Shown one piece after another: positions 28,125 through 37,405 of a DNA stretch of 64,000 nucleotides (position 1 is its first letter; each line of letters starts with the position of its first letter). The notes under the pieces were generated by a model that was given only the letters and a program-made list of their open reading frames with translations, ran no database searches and was not told the DNA's origin. The translations under genes were made by a program, and so were the position numbers. The DNA lies in assembly GCA_025916135.1 (NCBI GenBank), contig CP104793.1:3038001-3102000 (forward strand), in the 5' to 3' direction. This stretch comes from Rhodobacteraceae bacterium D3-12 (GTDB lineage Bacteria > Pseudomonadota > Alphaproteobacteria > Rhodobacterales > Rhodobacteraceae).

Positions 28125-28807
28125 GAATGATTCTCCTGTTCCTGCTCCAATACGCGATCAATCGCGCCGGGAAGCGCGGCAAAATCGTCGATGATGATGT
28201 CTGCGTCAAGGCGCGCAACCGGGTGGTAACCCCAAGACACGCCGATCGCGCCGACGCGGGCGGCGCGCGCCATGTCCATGTCAAAGCTGGTGTCGCCAAT
28301 CATCACCGCGCGGCCAGGCGCAACGCCCGCATCCGACAGGGCCGTGTGCAGCATCGAGGGATGCGGCTTGGAGGGGTGAAAATCGGCCACCTGCTCGGAG
28401 ATGAACCAGCCCTGAAGCTCGTGATTTTCGATCAGCGCATCGAGGCCGCGTTTGGATTTTCCCGTGGCAACAGCGAGCAACGTCCAAGGGTCGGCGCGCA
28501 GCGTTTCCAGAACCGCGCGGGCGCCGGGAAAGAGCGGGCTGCTGGCCGGGCCTTTTTCAACGCGCAGGGCGTGGTAGGCCGCCTTGTAGCCATCCACCAT
28601 CGCAGCGCGGTGATGGGCATGTTCATCGGGCACGAGGAGCGCGAACGCCTGTTCCAGCGAGAGGCCGACAATCGCGCGCACAGCCGCGCGGGTCGGATGC
28701 GGCAGGCCGACGTTGTCATGCGCCCGCTGCATCGAGGCAAAGATGTCGGCCTCGCTATCGACGAGCGTGCCATCGACATCGAAGACGACGAGACGCAAGT
28801 CGCTCAT
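28121..28807 (-). CDS. HAD-family hydrolase, phosphoglycolate phosphatase-like
   Basis: The 228-residue enzyme has HAD motif I VVFDVDGTLVDSEADI, motif II with the threonine in LLAVATGKSKRGLD, and motifs III/IV in PHPSMLHTAL and VMIGDTSFDMDMARAA. It resembles Gph-type phosphatases, which remove phosphate from small organic phosphates. The exact substrate cannot be read from sequence. Four-base overlaps with both neighbours mark it as part of the crcB-rluC-gph-atp12 unit. Confidence 0.85.
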   Translation of the reverse strand: MSDLRLVVFDVDGTLVDSEADIFASMQRAHDNVGLPHPTRAAVRAIVGLSLEQAFALLVPDEHAHHRAAMVDGYKAAYHALRVEKGPASSPLFPGARAVLETLRADPWTLLAVATGKSKRGLDALIENHELQGWFISEQVADFHPSKPHPSMLHTALSDAGVAPGRAVMIGDTSFDMDMARAARVGAIGVSWGYHPVARLDADIIIDDFAALPGAIDRVLEQEQENHS

Positions 28808-29852
28808 GTGAGGGACTCAAACGGATCTTCGGCGGCGAGATCGGGGGTCCAGCCGAGGGTGTCGAATGTGTGCTCCATATGCTCGGGCAAGGGCGCATCA
28901 ACCGTGATGATCTCACGCGTGACCGGGTGTTCAAAGCGCATGGTGCGAGCGTGGAGGTGCAGTTTGGACGAAATGATGCCGCCCAGTTCAGCGCCCCAGC
29001 CATCGCCGGGGTTGTCCTGACCCGAGCCGCCATATTTGCCGTCGCCGATGATCGGGTGTCCGATCTCGGCCATATGGGCGCGCAATTGGTGGGTGCGGCC
29101 GGTGATAGGCTCCATCGCGACCCAAGCCGCGCGGCTGGCGACGCGGTAGAGCGTGGCGTATTGGGTGATCGCGCGTTTGGCGCCATAGGTGCTTTCGACA
29201 TCGCGGGGATGAACGCAGTGCATCTTCTCTCCCTCGCCCTTGGCACCGTGGCCGGGGGCTTTGACGAGACCGTATTTGATTTCACCGAGGTAGGGCGTGG
29301 GCACGCCGGCGACCACTGCCCAATAGATCTTGCGGGTTTCGCGGTGGCGGATTGCCTTGGTCAGGGCTGCCGCCATTTGGCGGGTGCGCGCCAGCAGAAG
29401 GACGCCGGAGGTGTCCTTGTCGAGCCGGTGAACGAGGCGGGGTTTCTCTTCAAACCCGAAACGCAGGGCTTCGGAGAGACCATCAACGTGGCGGGTTTGT
29501 TTGGAGCCGCCTTGGGACGGCAGGCCGGGGGTTTGTTGATCGCGATGATGTGGTCGTCGCGCCAAAGCACCGCCGCCTGCATCATCTTGGTGTCCGCCGC
29601 AGAGACATGCACCGCGCGGGCCTGTGCATTGGCCAGTTCGCCGGGTTCGGGCAGCGGGGGGATGCGCACCTCTTGCCCTTCTTCGACGCGGGTGGAGGTT
29701 TTCACCCGCCCGCCGTCAACGCGCAGTTCGCCCTTGCGGCACATCTTTTCGATGCGCCCTTGGGGCAGATGCGGAAAGCGGCGGCGCAGCCAGCGGTCAA
29801 GGCGCTGATCGCCCTCGCCTGCTTCGACAGTAACGGTTTGAACCCGGCTCAT
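28804..29852 (-). CDS. RluC/RluD-family ribosomal pseudouridine synthase, frameshifted
   Basis: The N-terminal S4 RNA-binding domain (RLDRWLRRRFPHLPQGRIEKMCRKGELRVDG) and the catalytic domain (LVHRLDKDTSGVLLLAR with the active Asp, then TGRTHQLRAHM) lie in different frames. The junction is the CC at 29525-29526. One added base restores NKPPGLPSQGGS, the invariant family motif, and gives 349 residues. The enzyme modifies uridines in 23S rRNA. It overlaps crcB and the HAD gene by four bases each. Confidence 0.85.
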
Positions 29853-30229
29853 GCGTAGACCCCGCGTGTAAGGATGAGCGCCAGCGCGATGGCGGCGAGT
29901 GAGAGAAGGACGGATGCGGCGACATAAAGCCCCGCGAGCGCCAGATCGCCACGTTCATAGAGCGTGAGCGCATCGAGCGAAAAGGCCGAGAACGTGGTGA
30001 AGCCCCCCAGCAGCCCGGTCATCAGGAAGGGCGCGTAGCGCAAGCTTGCGTCCTTATGCGCCAGCGCCACGACCAGCACCCCCATCAGGAACGAGCCGAT
30101 CACGTTGACCGCAAGCGTGCCCCAAGGAAAGCCCGGCCCCATAAGGCGCATGGCCCCTACCGAAGTGAGATAGCGGGCAGAAGCGCCGAGCGCGCCGCCA
30201 AGGGCGACCTGAAGAAGGGGTGTAAACAT
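29849..30229 (-). CDS. crcB: Fluoride efflux transporter CrcB/Fluc
   Basis: The 126-residue protein has four transmembrane helices and the Fluc signature GGALGASARYLTS, GTLAVNVIGSFLMG and GLLGGFTTFSAFSLD. These proteins form dimeric fluoride channels that protect cells from fluoride. No fluoride riboswitch is evident upstream. It is the first gene of the operon that continues with the pseudouridine synthase. Confidence 0.93.
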   Translation of the reverse strand: MFTPLLQVALGGALGASARYLTSVGAMRLMGPGFPWGTLAVNVIGSFLMGVLVVALAHKDASLRYAPFLMTGLLGGFTTFSAFSLDALTLYERGDLALAGLYVAASVLLSLAAIALALILTRGVYA

Positions 30230-30360
30230 GGGCGGTCTGTCTCAGGAGGGGCGCGGTTTGTCAAGCTGGCAAGGGGAATGGCGGTTCGGGGACTATGGCG
30301 GTGTCAGGGGGAGTGGCGCGGGTAGGATGCGGCGGGCCAGCGCCCCGCATCGCGGCAATA

Positions 30361-30410
30361 TGTGGGGGGCCAGCCCCCCGCACCCCCGGGATATTTCCGG
30401 TCAGATGAAG
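30361..30410. repeat. Intergenic repeat element, copy D
   Basis: GGGGGGCCAGCCCCCC is followed by CCCCCGGGATATTTCC and GTCAGATGAAG, ending three bases before the rarA stop. In the rarA transcript this places a GC-rich hairpin about 30 bases after the stop. It matches copies A and B closely. Confidence 0.8.
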
Positions 30411-30413
30411 GGG

Positions 30414-31727
30414 TCAGTTGCCCCGGTCGAGGCGTTTTTTGGTGAACCAGTCGAGCCGCTTTTTGAGTTCGCGTTCAAAGCCGCGTTCCACGGGTTGATA
30501 GAGAACCGGGCGTTTCATGCCGTCAGGGAAGTAGTTTTGCCCGGAGAAGCCATCTTCGGCGTCGTGGTCATAGGCGTAGCCGGTGCCGTAGCCTTCGTCC
30601 TTCATCAGCTTGGTCGGCGCGTTGAGGATATGTTTGGGGGGCGGTTCGGAGCCGGTTTTCTTGGCCGCGGCCATTGCGCCTTTGTAGGCGACATATGTGG
30701 CGTTGGATTTGGGGGCGAGCGCGAGGTAGGTGACGGCCTGCGCCAGTGCCAGTTCGCCCTCGGGAGAGCCGAGGCGTTCGTAGGTTTCCCAAGCGTGCAA
30801 GCAATGGGTTTGGGCCTGCGGATCGGCGAGGCCGATGTCTTCGACCGCCATGCGGGTGATGCGGCGGGCGAGGAAGCGCGGGTCTTCGCCGCCCGCCAGC
30901 ATGCGGGCGAACCAATAGAGCGCCGCGTCGGGGTCAGAGCCGCGCACGGATTTATGCAGGGCGGAAATGAGGTTATAGTGTTCCTCGCCGCCCTTGTCAT
31001 ATTTGGCGGCGCGGCGCATCAGCCGGGTGGTGAGCGCATCGGTGTCGAGCTTGCCTTTGGGCGTCCATGCGGCGACCTGTTCGATCAGGTTCAGCAGCGC
31101 GCGGCCATCGCCATCGGCCATTTCCAGAAGCGCCTCACGCGCGGGGCCATCGAGGGGCAGCCCGGTTTCAAGCTCTTGTTCGGCGCGTTGGGCGAGGCGT
31201 TCAAGCGCCGCGAGGTCAAGGCGTTTGAGGGTGAGCACCTGTGAGCGCGACAAAAGCGCGGCGTTGAGTTCAAAGCTGGGGTTTTCGGTGGTGGCGCCGA
31301 CCAGCAGTATGGTGCCGTCTTCCATATGCGGCAGGAAGCCGTCTTGCTGGGCTTTGTTGAAGCGATGGATTTCGTCAACGAAGAGCAATGTCCCCTGCCC
31401 GTTGGCGCGACGGTGTTTGGCGGCCTCGAACACTTTGCGCAGGTCGGGAACGCCGGTGAAAATCGCGCTGATCTGAACGAAATGCAGGTCGGTTTCATCG
31501 GCCAAAAGCCGGGCGATTGTGGTTTTACCAACGCCCGGCGGCCCCCACAGGACGAGCGAGGACAGGGAGCCAGAGGCCAGCATCACGCCAAGCGGACCTT
31601 CGGGGCCGAGCACGTGATCCTGCCCGATCACCTCGACCAAGGCACGTGGGCGCAGGCGGTCGGCCAAGGGGCGCGGGCCTTTGGCGGGTTGGTCAGATGC
31701 GGTGGAGGTGTCGAACAGGTCGGGCAT
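30414..31727 (-). CDS. rarA: Replication-associated recombination protein A
   Basis: The 437-residue AAA+ ATPase (RarA/MgsA) acts at stalled replication forks. It has Walker A LWGPPGVGKTTIARLL, Walker B TLLFVDEIHRFNKAQQD, sensor 1 VGATTENPSFELN and the C-terminal MgsA tetramerisation domain (DPDAALYWFARMLAGGEDP ... GTGYAYDHD). It stands alone, flanked by the repeat element downstream and the Deg protease upstream. Confidence 0.95.
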   Translation of the reverse strand: MPDLFDTSTASDQPAKGPRPLADRLRPRALVEVIGQDHVLGPEGPLGVMLASGSLSSLVLWGPPGVGKTTIARLLADETDLHFVQISAIFTGVPDLRKVFEAAKHRRANGQGTLLFVDEIHRFNKAQQDGFLPHMEDGTILLVGATTENPSFELNAALLSRSQVLTLKRLDLAALERLAQRAEQELETGLPLDGPAREALLEMADGDGRALLNLIEQVAAWTPKGKLDTDALTTRLMRRAAKYDKGGEEHYNLISALHKSVRGSDPDAALYWFARMLAGGEDPRFLARRITRMAVEDIGLADPQAQTHCLHAWETYERLGSPEGELALAQAVTYLALAPKSNATYVAYKGAMAAAKKTGSEPPPKHILNAPTKLMKDEGYGTGYAYDHDAEDGFSGQNYFPDGMKRPVLYQPVERGFERELKKRLDWFTKKRLDRGN

Positions 31728-31831
31728 AGGTTGGGCATTCCGGAATGGCGCGAGACCGTCTTAGCGCGTTCGGGCGGTGGGGGGAATTGGATTTGGGGCG
31801 GGATGCTGACAGCGGGCTGTCAGCATCTGGT

Positions 31832-33220
31832 CTACAGGCGAAACCGCAGCACCCGCCGTTGATTGCCGCGCTGCACATCGAGAATGAGCCAGCGCTTGGC
31901 GTCACGCAGCAGCGTTGCGGCTTGGGCGGTGTCAGTCAACGGCACCTCGTTGATGGCGCGCAGCACATCACCACGCGCCAGACCGGCACGCGGACCAGCC
32001 GGGCCGGGATCGGTGACGACGACCCCCGTGGTGGAGAGCGGCAGGCCGAATTCGGCGAGGACGGCGGGGTTGATGTTGGAAAGCTCCAACTGCGGAATGG
32101 CGGCGCGCGCTGTGGTGAGCAAAAGCGCACGCGCGGGCGTGTCGGGGGCGGCGATCAGGTTCACCTCAACCTCGTGCGCTTTGCCATCGCGCACACGCGT
32201 GATCGAAACGGATTTGCCGAGCCCCGCAACCGTCATGCGAAAGACCATTTCATCGGGGGTATTCACCGTCTGCCCGTTCACTGCCGTTATCACATCACCG
32301 GGGCGGAACCCGGCCGCGAGAAAGGGGCTGACCTCATGCAGGTCAGAAATCACGATCCCCTGAGGCGAGGCGAGGCCGAGGCTTTCTGCGATGGCGGGGT
32401 CGACCGGTTGGCCGTTCATGCCGGCCCAGGGACGATTGAAGCGGGTTTCACCCGAGCGGGCCTGTTCGACAAAGCGTTGCACTAGGGTTGAAGGGATCGC
32501 AAAGCCGATGCCGTTGGAGCCGCCGGAGCGGGTGAGGATGCGGGTGTTGATACCGATCAGAGCGCCGTTCACGTCAATCAGGGCACCGCCGGAGTTGCCG
32601 GGATTGATGGCGGCGTCGGTCTGGATGAAGTAACCACGCGCCGAGCCAGTGGCGGTGCCGGAACGCGCAAGGCCCGAGACGATGCCGGAAGTTACCGTTT
32701 GGCCGATGCCGAAAGGGTTGCCGATGGCGAGCACCAATTCACCGACCTGCACCGTTTCGCTATCGCGCAGGGGGAGAAAGGGCAGCTTTGGCGCGTCTTG
32801 GATTTGCAGGATGGCGAGGTCGCTATCCTGATCCGCCAATAGGATGCGGGCGTCATATTCGCGCCGATCATTCAGCACGACGCGAATATCGGTCGCCTGC
32901 CCGACAACATGGTAGTTTGACACCACAATACCGGTTTCAGAGAGGATCACGCCCGAGCCGAGGCTGTTCTGCACTTGCGGGCGGGGTTTGCCAAAGCCTT
33001 GGAAGAAGTCCTGAAAGAACGGGTCATTGGCAAAGGGGCTGGTGTCGCGCACCTGAACCACGCGTTTGGCGTAGATATTCACCACCGCCGGGGCGGCCTG
33101 TTTCACGAGCGGCGCGAAGCCGAGGGCGATTTCGGTTTGTGAGGTTGGCACGCGCGTGTCGGCAAGGACGGGACCGGTCGGAGCGGCGAGCGCGAGGCAG
33201 AGGAGAATGTGACGGATCAT
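31832..33220 (-). CDS. Periplasmic Deg/HtrA-type serine protease
   Basis: The 462-residue product has a signal peptide (MIRHILLCLALAAPTGPVLA), a trypsin-like domain with the triad His in VVSNYHVV, Asp in DQDSDLAIL and Ser in NPGNSGGALI, then two PDZ domains (ISDLHEVSPFLAAGFRPGDVI and VVTDPGPAGPRAGLARGDVL). It is likely a DegQ/DegS-like quality-control protease. The ATG at 33220 is chosen for the signal sequence; in-frame starts up to 33385 would precede it with non-family residues. Confidence 0.92.
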   Translation of the reverse strand: MIRHILLCLALAAPTGPVLADTRVPTSQTEIALGFAPLVKQAAPAVVNIYAKRVVQVRDTSPFANDPFFQDFFQGFGKPRPQVQNSLGSGVILSETGIVVSNYHVVGQATDIRVVLNDRREYDARILLADQDSDLAILQIQDAPKLPFLPLRDSETVQVGELVLAIGNPFGIGQTVTSGIVSGLARSGTATGSARGYFIQTDAAINPGNSGGALIDVNGALIGINTRILTRSGGSNGIGFAIPSTLVQRFVEQARSGETRFNRPWAGMNGQPVDPAIAESLGLASPQGIVISDLHEVSPFLAAGFRPGDVITAVNGQTVNTPDEMVFRMTVAGLGKSVSITRVRDGKAHEVEVNLIAAPDTPARALLLTTARAAIPQLELSNINPAVLAEFGLPLSTTGVVVTDPGPAGPRAGLARGDVLRAINEVPLTDTAQAATLLRDAKRWLILDVQRGNQRRVLRFRL

Positions 33221-33353
33221 GAGGGCACCCTTTGATGATGGGTCGAATATGATCGTGGGCTTGCTGTGTTTCAAGCCGCTCTGGAAGCCGCGCTGGAACC
33301 TGTGAGCGGGCTTGGGCGTTGATCCTGTGTATGGCATTGCAAAGGAGGCTATC

Positions 33354-33557
33354 ATGGCAGACCGACAGCGATCACAGGACGGCAAGCGCGAGACCGAGGA
33401 GTATATCGACAGCGCAGAGACCCCGTCGCATCAGGGGCGTTCAGGTGGCAATCTGGAACGGCAAGTCGGCACCCGAGATTTGCTCAAACGCGCCGAGCAG
33501 GACCGGCCCGGGGTGACGCGCGTTCGCAAGTCCGAAGAAAAGCAGAACGACAGCTAG
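33354..33557 (+). CDS. Small hydrophilic protein of unknown function
   Basis: A 67-residue, strongly charged, probably disordered protein (MADRQRSQDGKRETEEY ... SEEKQNDS) with no hydrophobic segment. The ATG at 33354 has an excellent AAAGGAGG seven bases before it. It lies 12 bases upstream of the host-attachment-family gene and is likely cotranscribed. I do not recognise a family. Confidence 0.6.
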   Translation: MADRQRSQDGKRETEEYIDSAETPSHQGRSGGNLERQVGTRDLLKRAEQDRPGVTRVRKSEEKQNDS

Positions 33558-33569
33558 GGAGGTTGAGAC

Positions 33570-34025
33570 ATGGCAAAGATTAGAAATGGCACATGGATCG
33601 TTGTGACCGACAGCGAGAAGGCGCTTTTTATGCGCAACCTGACAGACCATCAGGATCCTCATCTAGAGGTGACTGACAAGGACAAGCAGGAGAACCCGTC
33701 TGATCGTGAGCAATCGGCCAACCGGCCGGGGCGGATGCAGGACAACGGTGTTCAGCAGCGTTCGGCGATGGATGACACGGATTGGCATGAACTCGCCAAG
33801 GAGCGGTTCGCGGCTGATCTTGCGCAGAAGCTGTATGGCATGGCGCATAAAGGGAGCTTTGAGCGGCTTATACTTGTGGCGTCGCCTCAGGTTTTGGGCG
33901 ATTTGCGGCGCGAGCTGCATCAGGAAGTCGCCAACAAAGTGGTGGCCGAGATACCGAAAACGCTCACCAATCATCCGGTGGAAGAGATTGAAGCCTTGGT
34001 TAAGAAAGAACTGGATGCGGCTTGA
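33570..34025 (+). CDS. Host attachment family protein
   Basis: The 151-residue protein begins IRNGTWIVVTDSEKALFMRN and continues with KERFAADLAQKLYGMAHKGSFERLILVASPQVLGDLRRELH and EIPKTLTNHPVEEIEALV. This is the family labelled 'protein required for attachment to host cells', related in fold to release-factor/bacterial archaeo-eukaryotic RF domains. The biochemical role is uncertain. AGGGAGG lies eight bases before the ATG. It pairs with the small hydrophilic gene upstream. Confidence 0.8.
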   Translation: MAKIRNGTWIVVTDSEKALFMRNLTDHQDPHLEVTDKDKQENPSDREQSANRPGRMQDNGVQQRSAMDDTDWHELAKERFAADLAQKLYGMAHKGSFERLILVASPQVLGDLRRELHQEVANKVVAEIPKTLTNHPVEEIEALVKKELDAA

Positions 34026-34057
34026 TCCGGTCGCGCCTGACGGGCTTTGGTGCGGAA

Positions 34058-34092
34058 GGACGGGGGGCTTGCTATGGCCCTCCCCGTCCTTT
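34058..34092 (+). terminator. Terminator after the host-attachment gene
   Basis: AGGACGGGG and CCCCGTCCT form a stem around a 17-base loop and are followed by TTTCGG. It lies about 35 bases past the stop codon. Confidence 0.6.
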
Positions 34093-34129
34093 CGGAATGT
34101 CCGTCAAGGGCGGTGAAGACCCGTTAGCT

Positions 34130-34501
34130 TCACGCCAGCCAAACAGCCAGCAGCGCCAGTGCTGCGGGCACCGCCTGAACATACAGAATGCGGCGCGACG
34201 CGGTGGCGGCTCCGAAGAGACCCGCCACGAGGACGAAGAGCAGGAAGCAGGTGGCGACGTTGCGCGCCCACAGCGGATCAGAGATCAGCAAAGACCAGAT
34301 CAGACCAGCGGCGAGAAAGCCATTATAGAGCCCCTGATTGGCGGCCATCGCCTTGGTCGGGGCAAAGAGGTCACGCGGAAATTCGCGGAACACTTTGGGG
34401 CCTTTGCTTTCCCAGGCCATCATCTCGAACCACGCGATATAGAGGTGAAGCACAGCGATCAGCGCGACGAGGATCGTGGCAGCGAGAGAGACAAGAGTCA
34501 T
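34130..34501 (-). CDS. DUF1304 family membrane protein
   Basis: The 123-residue protein has four hydrophobic segments and the DUF1304 N-terminus (LVALIAVLHLYIAWFEMMAWESKGPKVF). The function is unknown. The ATG at 34501 fits the family; an in-frame start 87 bases upstream would lie across the rplQ terminator region. It is transcribed in the same direction as rplQ but after a terminator, so it is probably independent. Confidence 0.8.
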   Translation of the reverse strand: MTLVSLAATILVALIAVLHLYIAWFEMMAWESKGPKVFREFPRDLFAPTKAMAANQGLYNGFLAAGLIWSLLISDPLWARNVATCFLLFVLVAGLFGAATASRRILYVQAVPAALALLAVWLA

Positions 34502-34564
34502 TGGGTGTTTCCTTGGGTTGGACGTGTCGGGCAAGCGTAGCGTGGTGCACGGGGCCTTACAAAG

Positions 34565-34595
34565 AAAAACCCCCGCCGGTTTGGGCAAGGGTTTC
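34565..34595 (-). terminator. Terminator after rplQ (end of the alpha operon)
   Basis: On the minus strand AAACCCTTGCCC, then an A-rich loop, then GGCGGGGGTTTTTC form a hairpin with a T run, starting about 28 bases past the rplQ stop. Confidence 0.65.
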
Positions 34596-34622
34596 TAATT
34601 CTTTTAGGTCCAGTGCGAGAAA

Positions 34623-35051
34623 TTAATCTTCGACCAGCTCCGCATCCGCTTCTGCTTCAACGCGGGCCTTGTCGGCGGCGCCTTTGGCGGCGGGGTCGCG
34701 GTCAACCAGTTCGATGATCGCCATGGGCGCCATATCACCGTAACGGAAGCCGGCTTTGAGAACACGGGTGTAACCACCGGCGCGTTCTTTATAGCGCGGT
34801 CCGAGAATTTCGAACAGCTTGGCAACGTCTTTGTCTTGCTTGAGCTGGGCTGCGGCCTGACGACGGGCGTGAAGATCGCCACGTTTGCCGAGCGTGATCA
34901 GCTTGTCCATGATGCGCTTGAGCTCTTTGGCCTTGGGCAGGGTCGTTTTGATCTGCTCATGCTCGATCAGCGAGCCAGCCATATTGGAAAAGAGCGCCTT
35001 GCGGTGCTCGTGGGTGCGGTTGAGGCGACGATAGCCTTTTGCGTGACGCAT
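34623..35051 (-). CDS. rplQ: 50S ribosomal protein L17
   Basis: The 142-residue protein begins [34 protein letters not shown], the invariant L17 start, and has a typical acidic alphaproteobacterial tail ([10 protein letters not shown]). L17 lies near the peptide exit tunnel. It is the last gene of the alpha operon, 168 bases after rpoA, and a 15-bp inverted repeat lies in that gap. Confidence 0.97.
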   Translation of the reverse strand: MRHAKGYRRLNRTHEHRKALFSNMAGSLIEHEQIKTTLPKAKELKRIMDKLITLGKRGDLHARRQAAAQLKQDKDVAKLFEILGPRYKERAGGYTRVLKAGFRYGDMAPMAIIELVDRDPAAKGAADKARVEAEADAELVED

Positions 35052-35157
35052 GTTTCTTACTCCTAATGTGCCCGTCTACCAGGCGTGTTTTGCTTTGTCT
35101 GGCCAGCGATGCGTGTCACCGGCTCTCCTTGGGGCGAATTGCCCGGGTCTTGGTGCC

Positions 35158-35204
35158 CGCGCTTTGCGGCGCGGGGTGGGTGGGCGGGAGCGCCGCAAAG
35201 CGCG
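35158..35204. repeat. 15-bp perfect inverted repeat between rpoA and rplQ
   Basis: CGCGCTTTGCGGCGC (35158-35172) and GCGCCGCAAAGCGCG (35190-35204) flank a 17-base G-rich loop. It has no T run, so it is more likely an mRNA processing or stability element than a terminator. Confidence 0.7.
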
Positions 35205-35219
35205 TCCCGTCCTTCATTC

Positions 35220-36236
35220 TCAGAACGCGTCTTCGAATTTCTTGGCCAGATCTTCGATGTTGTCTGGCGGCCAGTCTTCGACGTCCATACCGAGATGCAG
35301 ACCCATGCCCGAGAGCACTTCCTTGATCTCGTTGAGCGACTTGCGGCCGAAGTTCGGGGTGCGGAGCATCTCGGCTTCGGTTTTCTGGATCAGGTCGCCG
35401 ATATAAACGATGTTGTCGTTCTTGAGGCAGTTTGCCGAACGAACAGACAGTTCCAACTCGTCCACTTTCTTGAGCAGCAGCGGGTTGAATTCGAGACCAT
35501 CGTCTTCTTCCTGACGGCCAGCGGCTTCGGGCTCGTCGAAGTTGACGAAGATGCCGAGCTGGTCCTGAAGGATGCGCGCGGCGAAGGCCAGAGCATCGTC
35601 AGGGGTGATCGAACCGTCGGTGTCGATTTTCAAGGTCAGCTTGTCATAGTCGAGAACCTGCCCCTCACGCGTCGGCTGCACGTCATAGGAGACGCGTTTA
35701 ACCGGCGAGTAGATCGCATCGATCGGCATCAGGCCGATGGGCGCGTCTTCGGGTTTGTTTTTCTCGGCGGCGACATAGCCTTTGCCGGTGTTAACCGTCA
35801 GTTCCATGTAGAGATCCGCGCCCTCATCGAGGTGGCAGATTACATGTTCGCGGTTGAGGATCTCGATGCCCGCGCTGTCGGCGATATCACCAGCAGTGAC
35901 AACACCCGGCCCCTTGGCATTGACCGAAAGGCGCTTGGGCCCTTCGACTTCCATGCGCACGGAGACACCTTTGAGGTTCAAAACGATGTCGGTCACGTCT
36001 TCACGCACGCCGGCAACGCTGGAGAATTCGTGCAGCACGTTGTCGATTTGCACGCTTGTGATCGCGGCACCCTGTAGCGAGCTCATCAGAACCCGGCGCA
36101 GCGCGTTGCCCAGCGTGAGACCAAAGCCGCGCTCAAGCGGTTCGGCCACGATGGTTGCCTGACGAGTCGGGTCATTGCCCGGTTTCACGTCAAGCTGCGT
36201 GGGCTTGATCAGTTCCTGCCAATTCTTATGGATCAT
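35220..36236 (-). CDS. rpoA: DNA-directed RNA polymerase subunit alpha
   Basis: The 338-residue subunit has the N-terminal assembly domain ([24 protein letters not shown] region) and the C-terminal UP-element-binding domain ([27 protein letters not shown]), joined by an acidic linker. The ATG at 36236 ([12 protein letters not shown]) is the standard start; one 36 bases upstream adds non-family residues. It follows rpsK by 114 bases. Confidence 0.97.
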   Translation of the reverse strand: MIHKNWQELIKPTQLDVKPGNDPTRQATIVAEPLERGFGLTLGNALRRVLMSSLQGAAITSVQIDNVLHEFSSVAGVREDVTDIVLNLKGVSVRMEVEGPKRLSVNAKGPGVVTAGDIADSAGIEILNREHVICHLDEGADLYMELTVNTGKGYVAAEKNKPEDAPIGLMPIDAIYSPVKRVSYDVQPTREGQVLDYDKLTLKIDTDGSITPDDALAFAARILQDQLGIFVNFDEPEAAGRQEEDDGLEFNPLLLKKVDELELSVRSANCLKNDNIVYIGDLIQKTEAEMLRTPNFGRKSLNEIKEVLSGMGLHLGMDVEDWPPDNIEDLAKKFEDAF

Positions 36237-36350
36237 GCGTCCCTCCATTCTTGTCTTCGTCCCCATGTCCAAAGGACAAAGACGCCCGAGGTTTCTAAAA
36301 GCGCAAATGAGGCCCGCGAAAGTCTGCGGACCCCATCAATTCGTAAATAC

Positions 36351-36740
36351 TTAGACCCGGCGGCGTTTCGGCGGGCGGCAGCCGTTGTGGGCCATCGGGG
36401 TCACATCACGGATCGAGGTGATGTTGAAACCAACAGCCGCCAGCGCGCGCAGCGCCGACTCACGGCCCGAACCGGGGCCCTGCACTTCGACTTCGAGCGT
36501 TTTCACGCCGTGTTCCTGCGCCTTGCGGCCCGCGTCTTCTGCGGCCATCTGAGCGGCGTAGGGTGTCGATTTCCGCGAGCCTTTGAAACCCATGGTGCCA
36601 GCCGACGACCAAGAGATCGCATTGCCTTGCACGTCCGAGATCAGGATCTTGGTGTTGTTGAACGAAGAGTTCACATGAGCAACGCCTGCGGCGATGTTCT
36701 TGGAGACCTTACGCTTGGTGCGTTTTGTATCGCGTGCCAT
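36351..36740 (-). CDS. rpsK: 30S ribosomal protein S11
   Basis: The 129-residue protein shows the S11 features [30 protein letters not shown] and the C-terminal [18 protein letters not shown]. It forms part of the 30S platform. It lies 15 bases after rpsM in the alpha operon. Confidence 0.97.
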   Translation of the reverse strand: MARDTKRTKRKVSKNIAAGVAHVNSSFNNTKILISDVQGNAISWSSAGTMGFKGSRKSTPYAAQMAAEDAGRKAQEHGVKTLEVEVQGPGSGRESALRALAAVGFNITSIRDVTPMAHNGCRPPKRRRV

Positions 36741-36755
36741 TCTCTGAGCCCTCCC

Positions 36756-37123
36756 TTATTTCTTCTTGCCGGCAATGGCCTTTGCGGGGCCTTTGCGGGT
36801 GCGTGCGTTTGTGTGGGTCCGCTGACCGCGCACGGGAAGGTTCCGACGGTGACGCAGGCCGCGGTAGCAGCCAAGGTCCATCAGGCGTTTGATGTTCATC
36901 TGCACTTCGCGGCGCAGGTCACCTTCGACGTCGTAGTTGGCGTCGATGTGTTCGCGGATGGCGAGAACTTCGGCGTCCGAAAGCTCGTTCACACGACGGG
37001 TCGAATCGATGCTGACGGCTTCACAGATAGCTTTAGCCGAAGTATGGCCAATTCCGGTGATATAGGTAAGGGCGATCGGGACCGCTTGTGGGTCGGGATG
37101 TTTACGCCGGCAATACGTGCCAC
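36756..37123 (-). CDS. rpsM: 30S ribosomal protein S13, frameshifted in this sequence
   Basis: The first 14 residues ([14 protein letters not shown]) are in one frame, and the rest ([19 protein letters not shown] ... [14 protein letters not shown]) is in another. The break is at the CC of 37082-37083; one more base restores HKRVPIAL and a 122-residue protein, the exact usual length. The start is GTG at 37123 with AGGAAAG upstream. S13 contacts the 50S head and is essential, so the lesion is probably a sequencing error. Confidence 0.93.
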
Positions 37124-37276
37124 GTTGACTTTCCTTTCGTTGCGGTTCCGTAGCTCCGGAACCTTTTTCACAACGTAAGCCCGAGGCGATTTCCGCTTCG
37201 GGCCGCAGCTGAATTCGAGGTGATAGATCCGTCCGGGCGCGACCCGTAAGAATCATGTTCTCTTGCGAGATAGGGC

Positions 37277-37305
37277 TGGTTATGGGGATTTGATAGGGGC
37301 GTCAA
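37277..37305 (-). promoter_or_regulatory. Candidate promoter for rpsM-rpsK-rpoA-rplQ
   Basis: On the minus strand TTGACG (37300-37305) and TAACCA (37277-37282) are 17 bases apart. The -35 box is good and the -10 weak. It lies upstream of rpsM, after the genes that separate the alpha genes from adk. Confidence 0.4.
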
Positions 37306-37405
37306 GAGACAAGTCGCGCAAGCCCATCAGAACCCTGTGCCGCAGCCACGCCAACACAGGGGCGATTGAGGGCCGACGAGCGGCCTGTTTGCTCGGCATC
37401 CGTGC

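Noticed and set aside
30230-30360. Fluoride riboswitch upstream of crcB
   Set aside because: The leader region shows no GGNGAUGG-type conserved core or pseudoknot that I can recognise.
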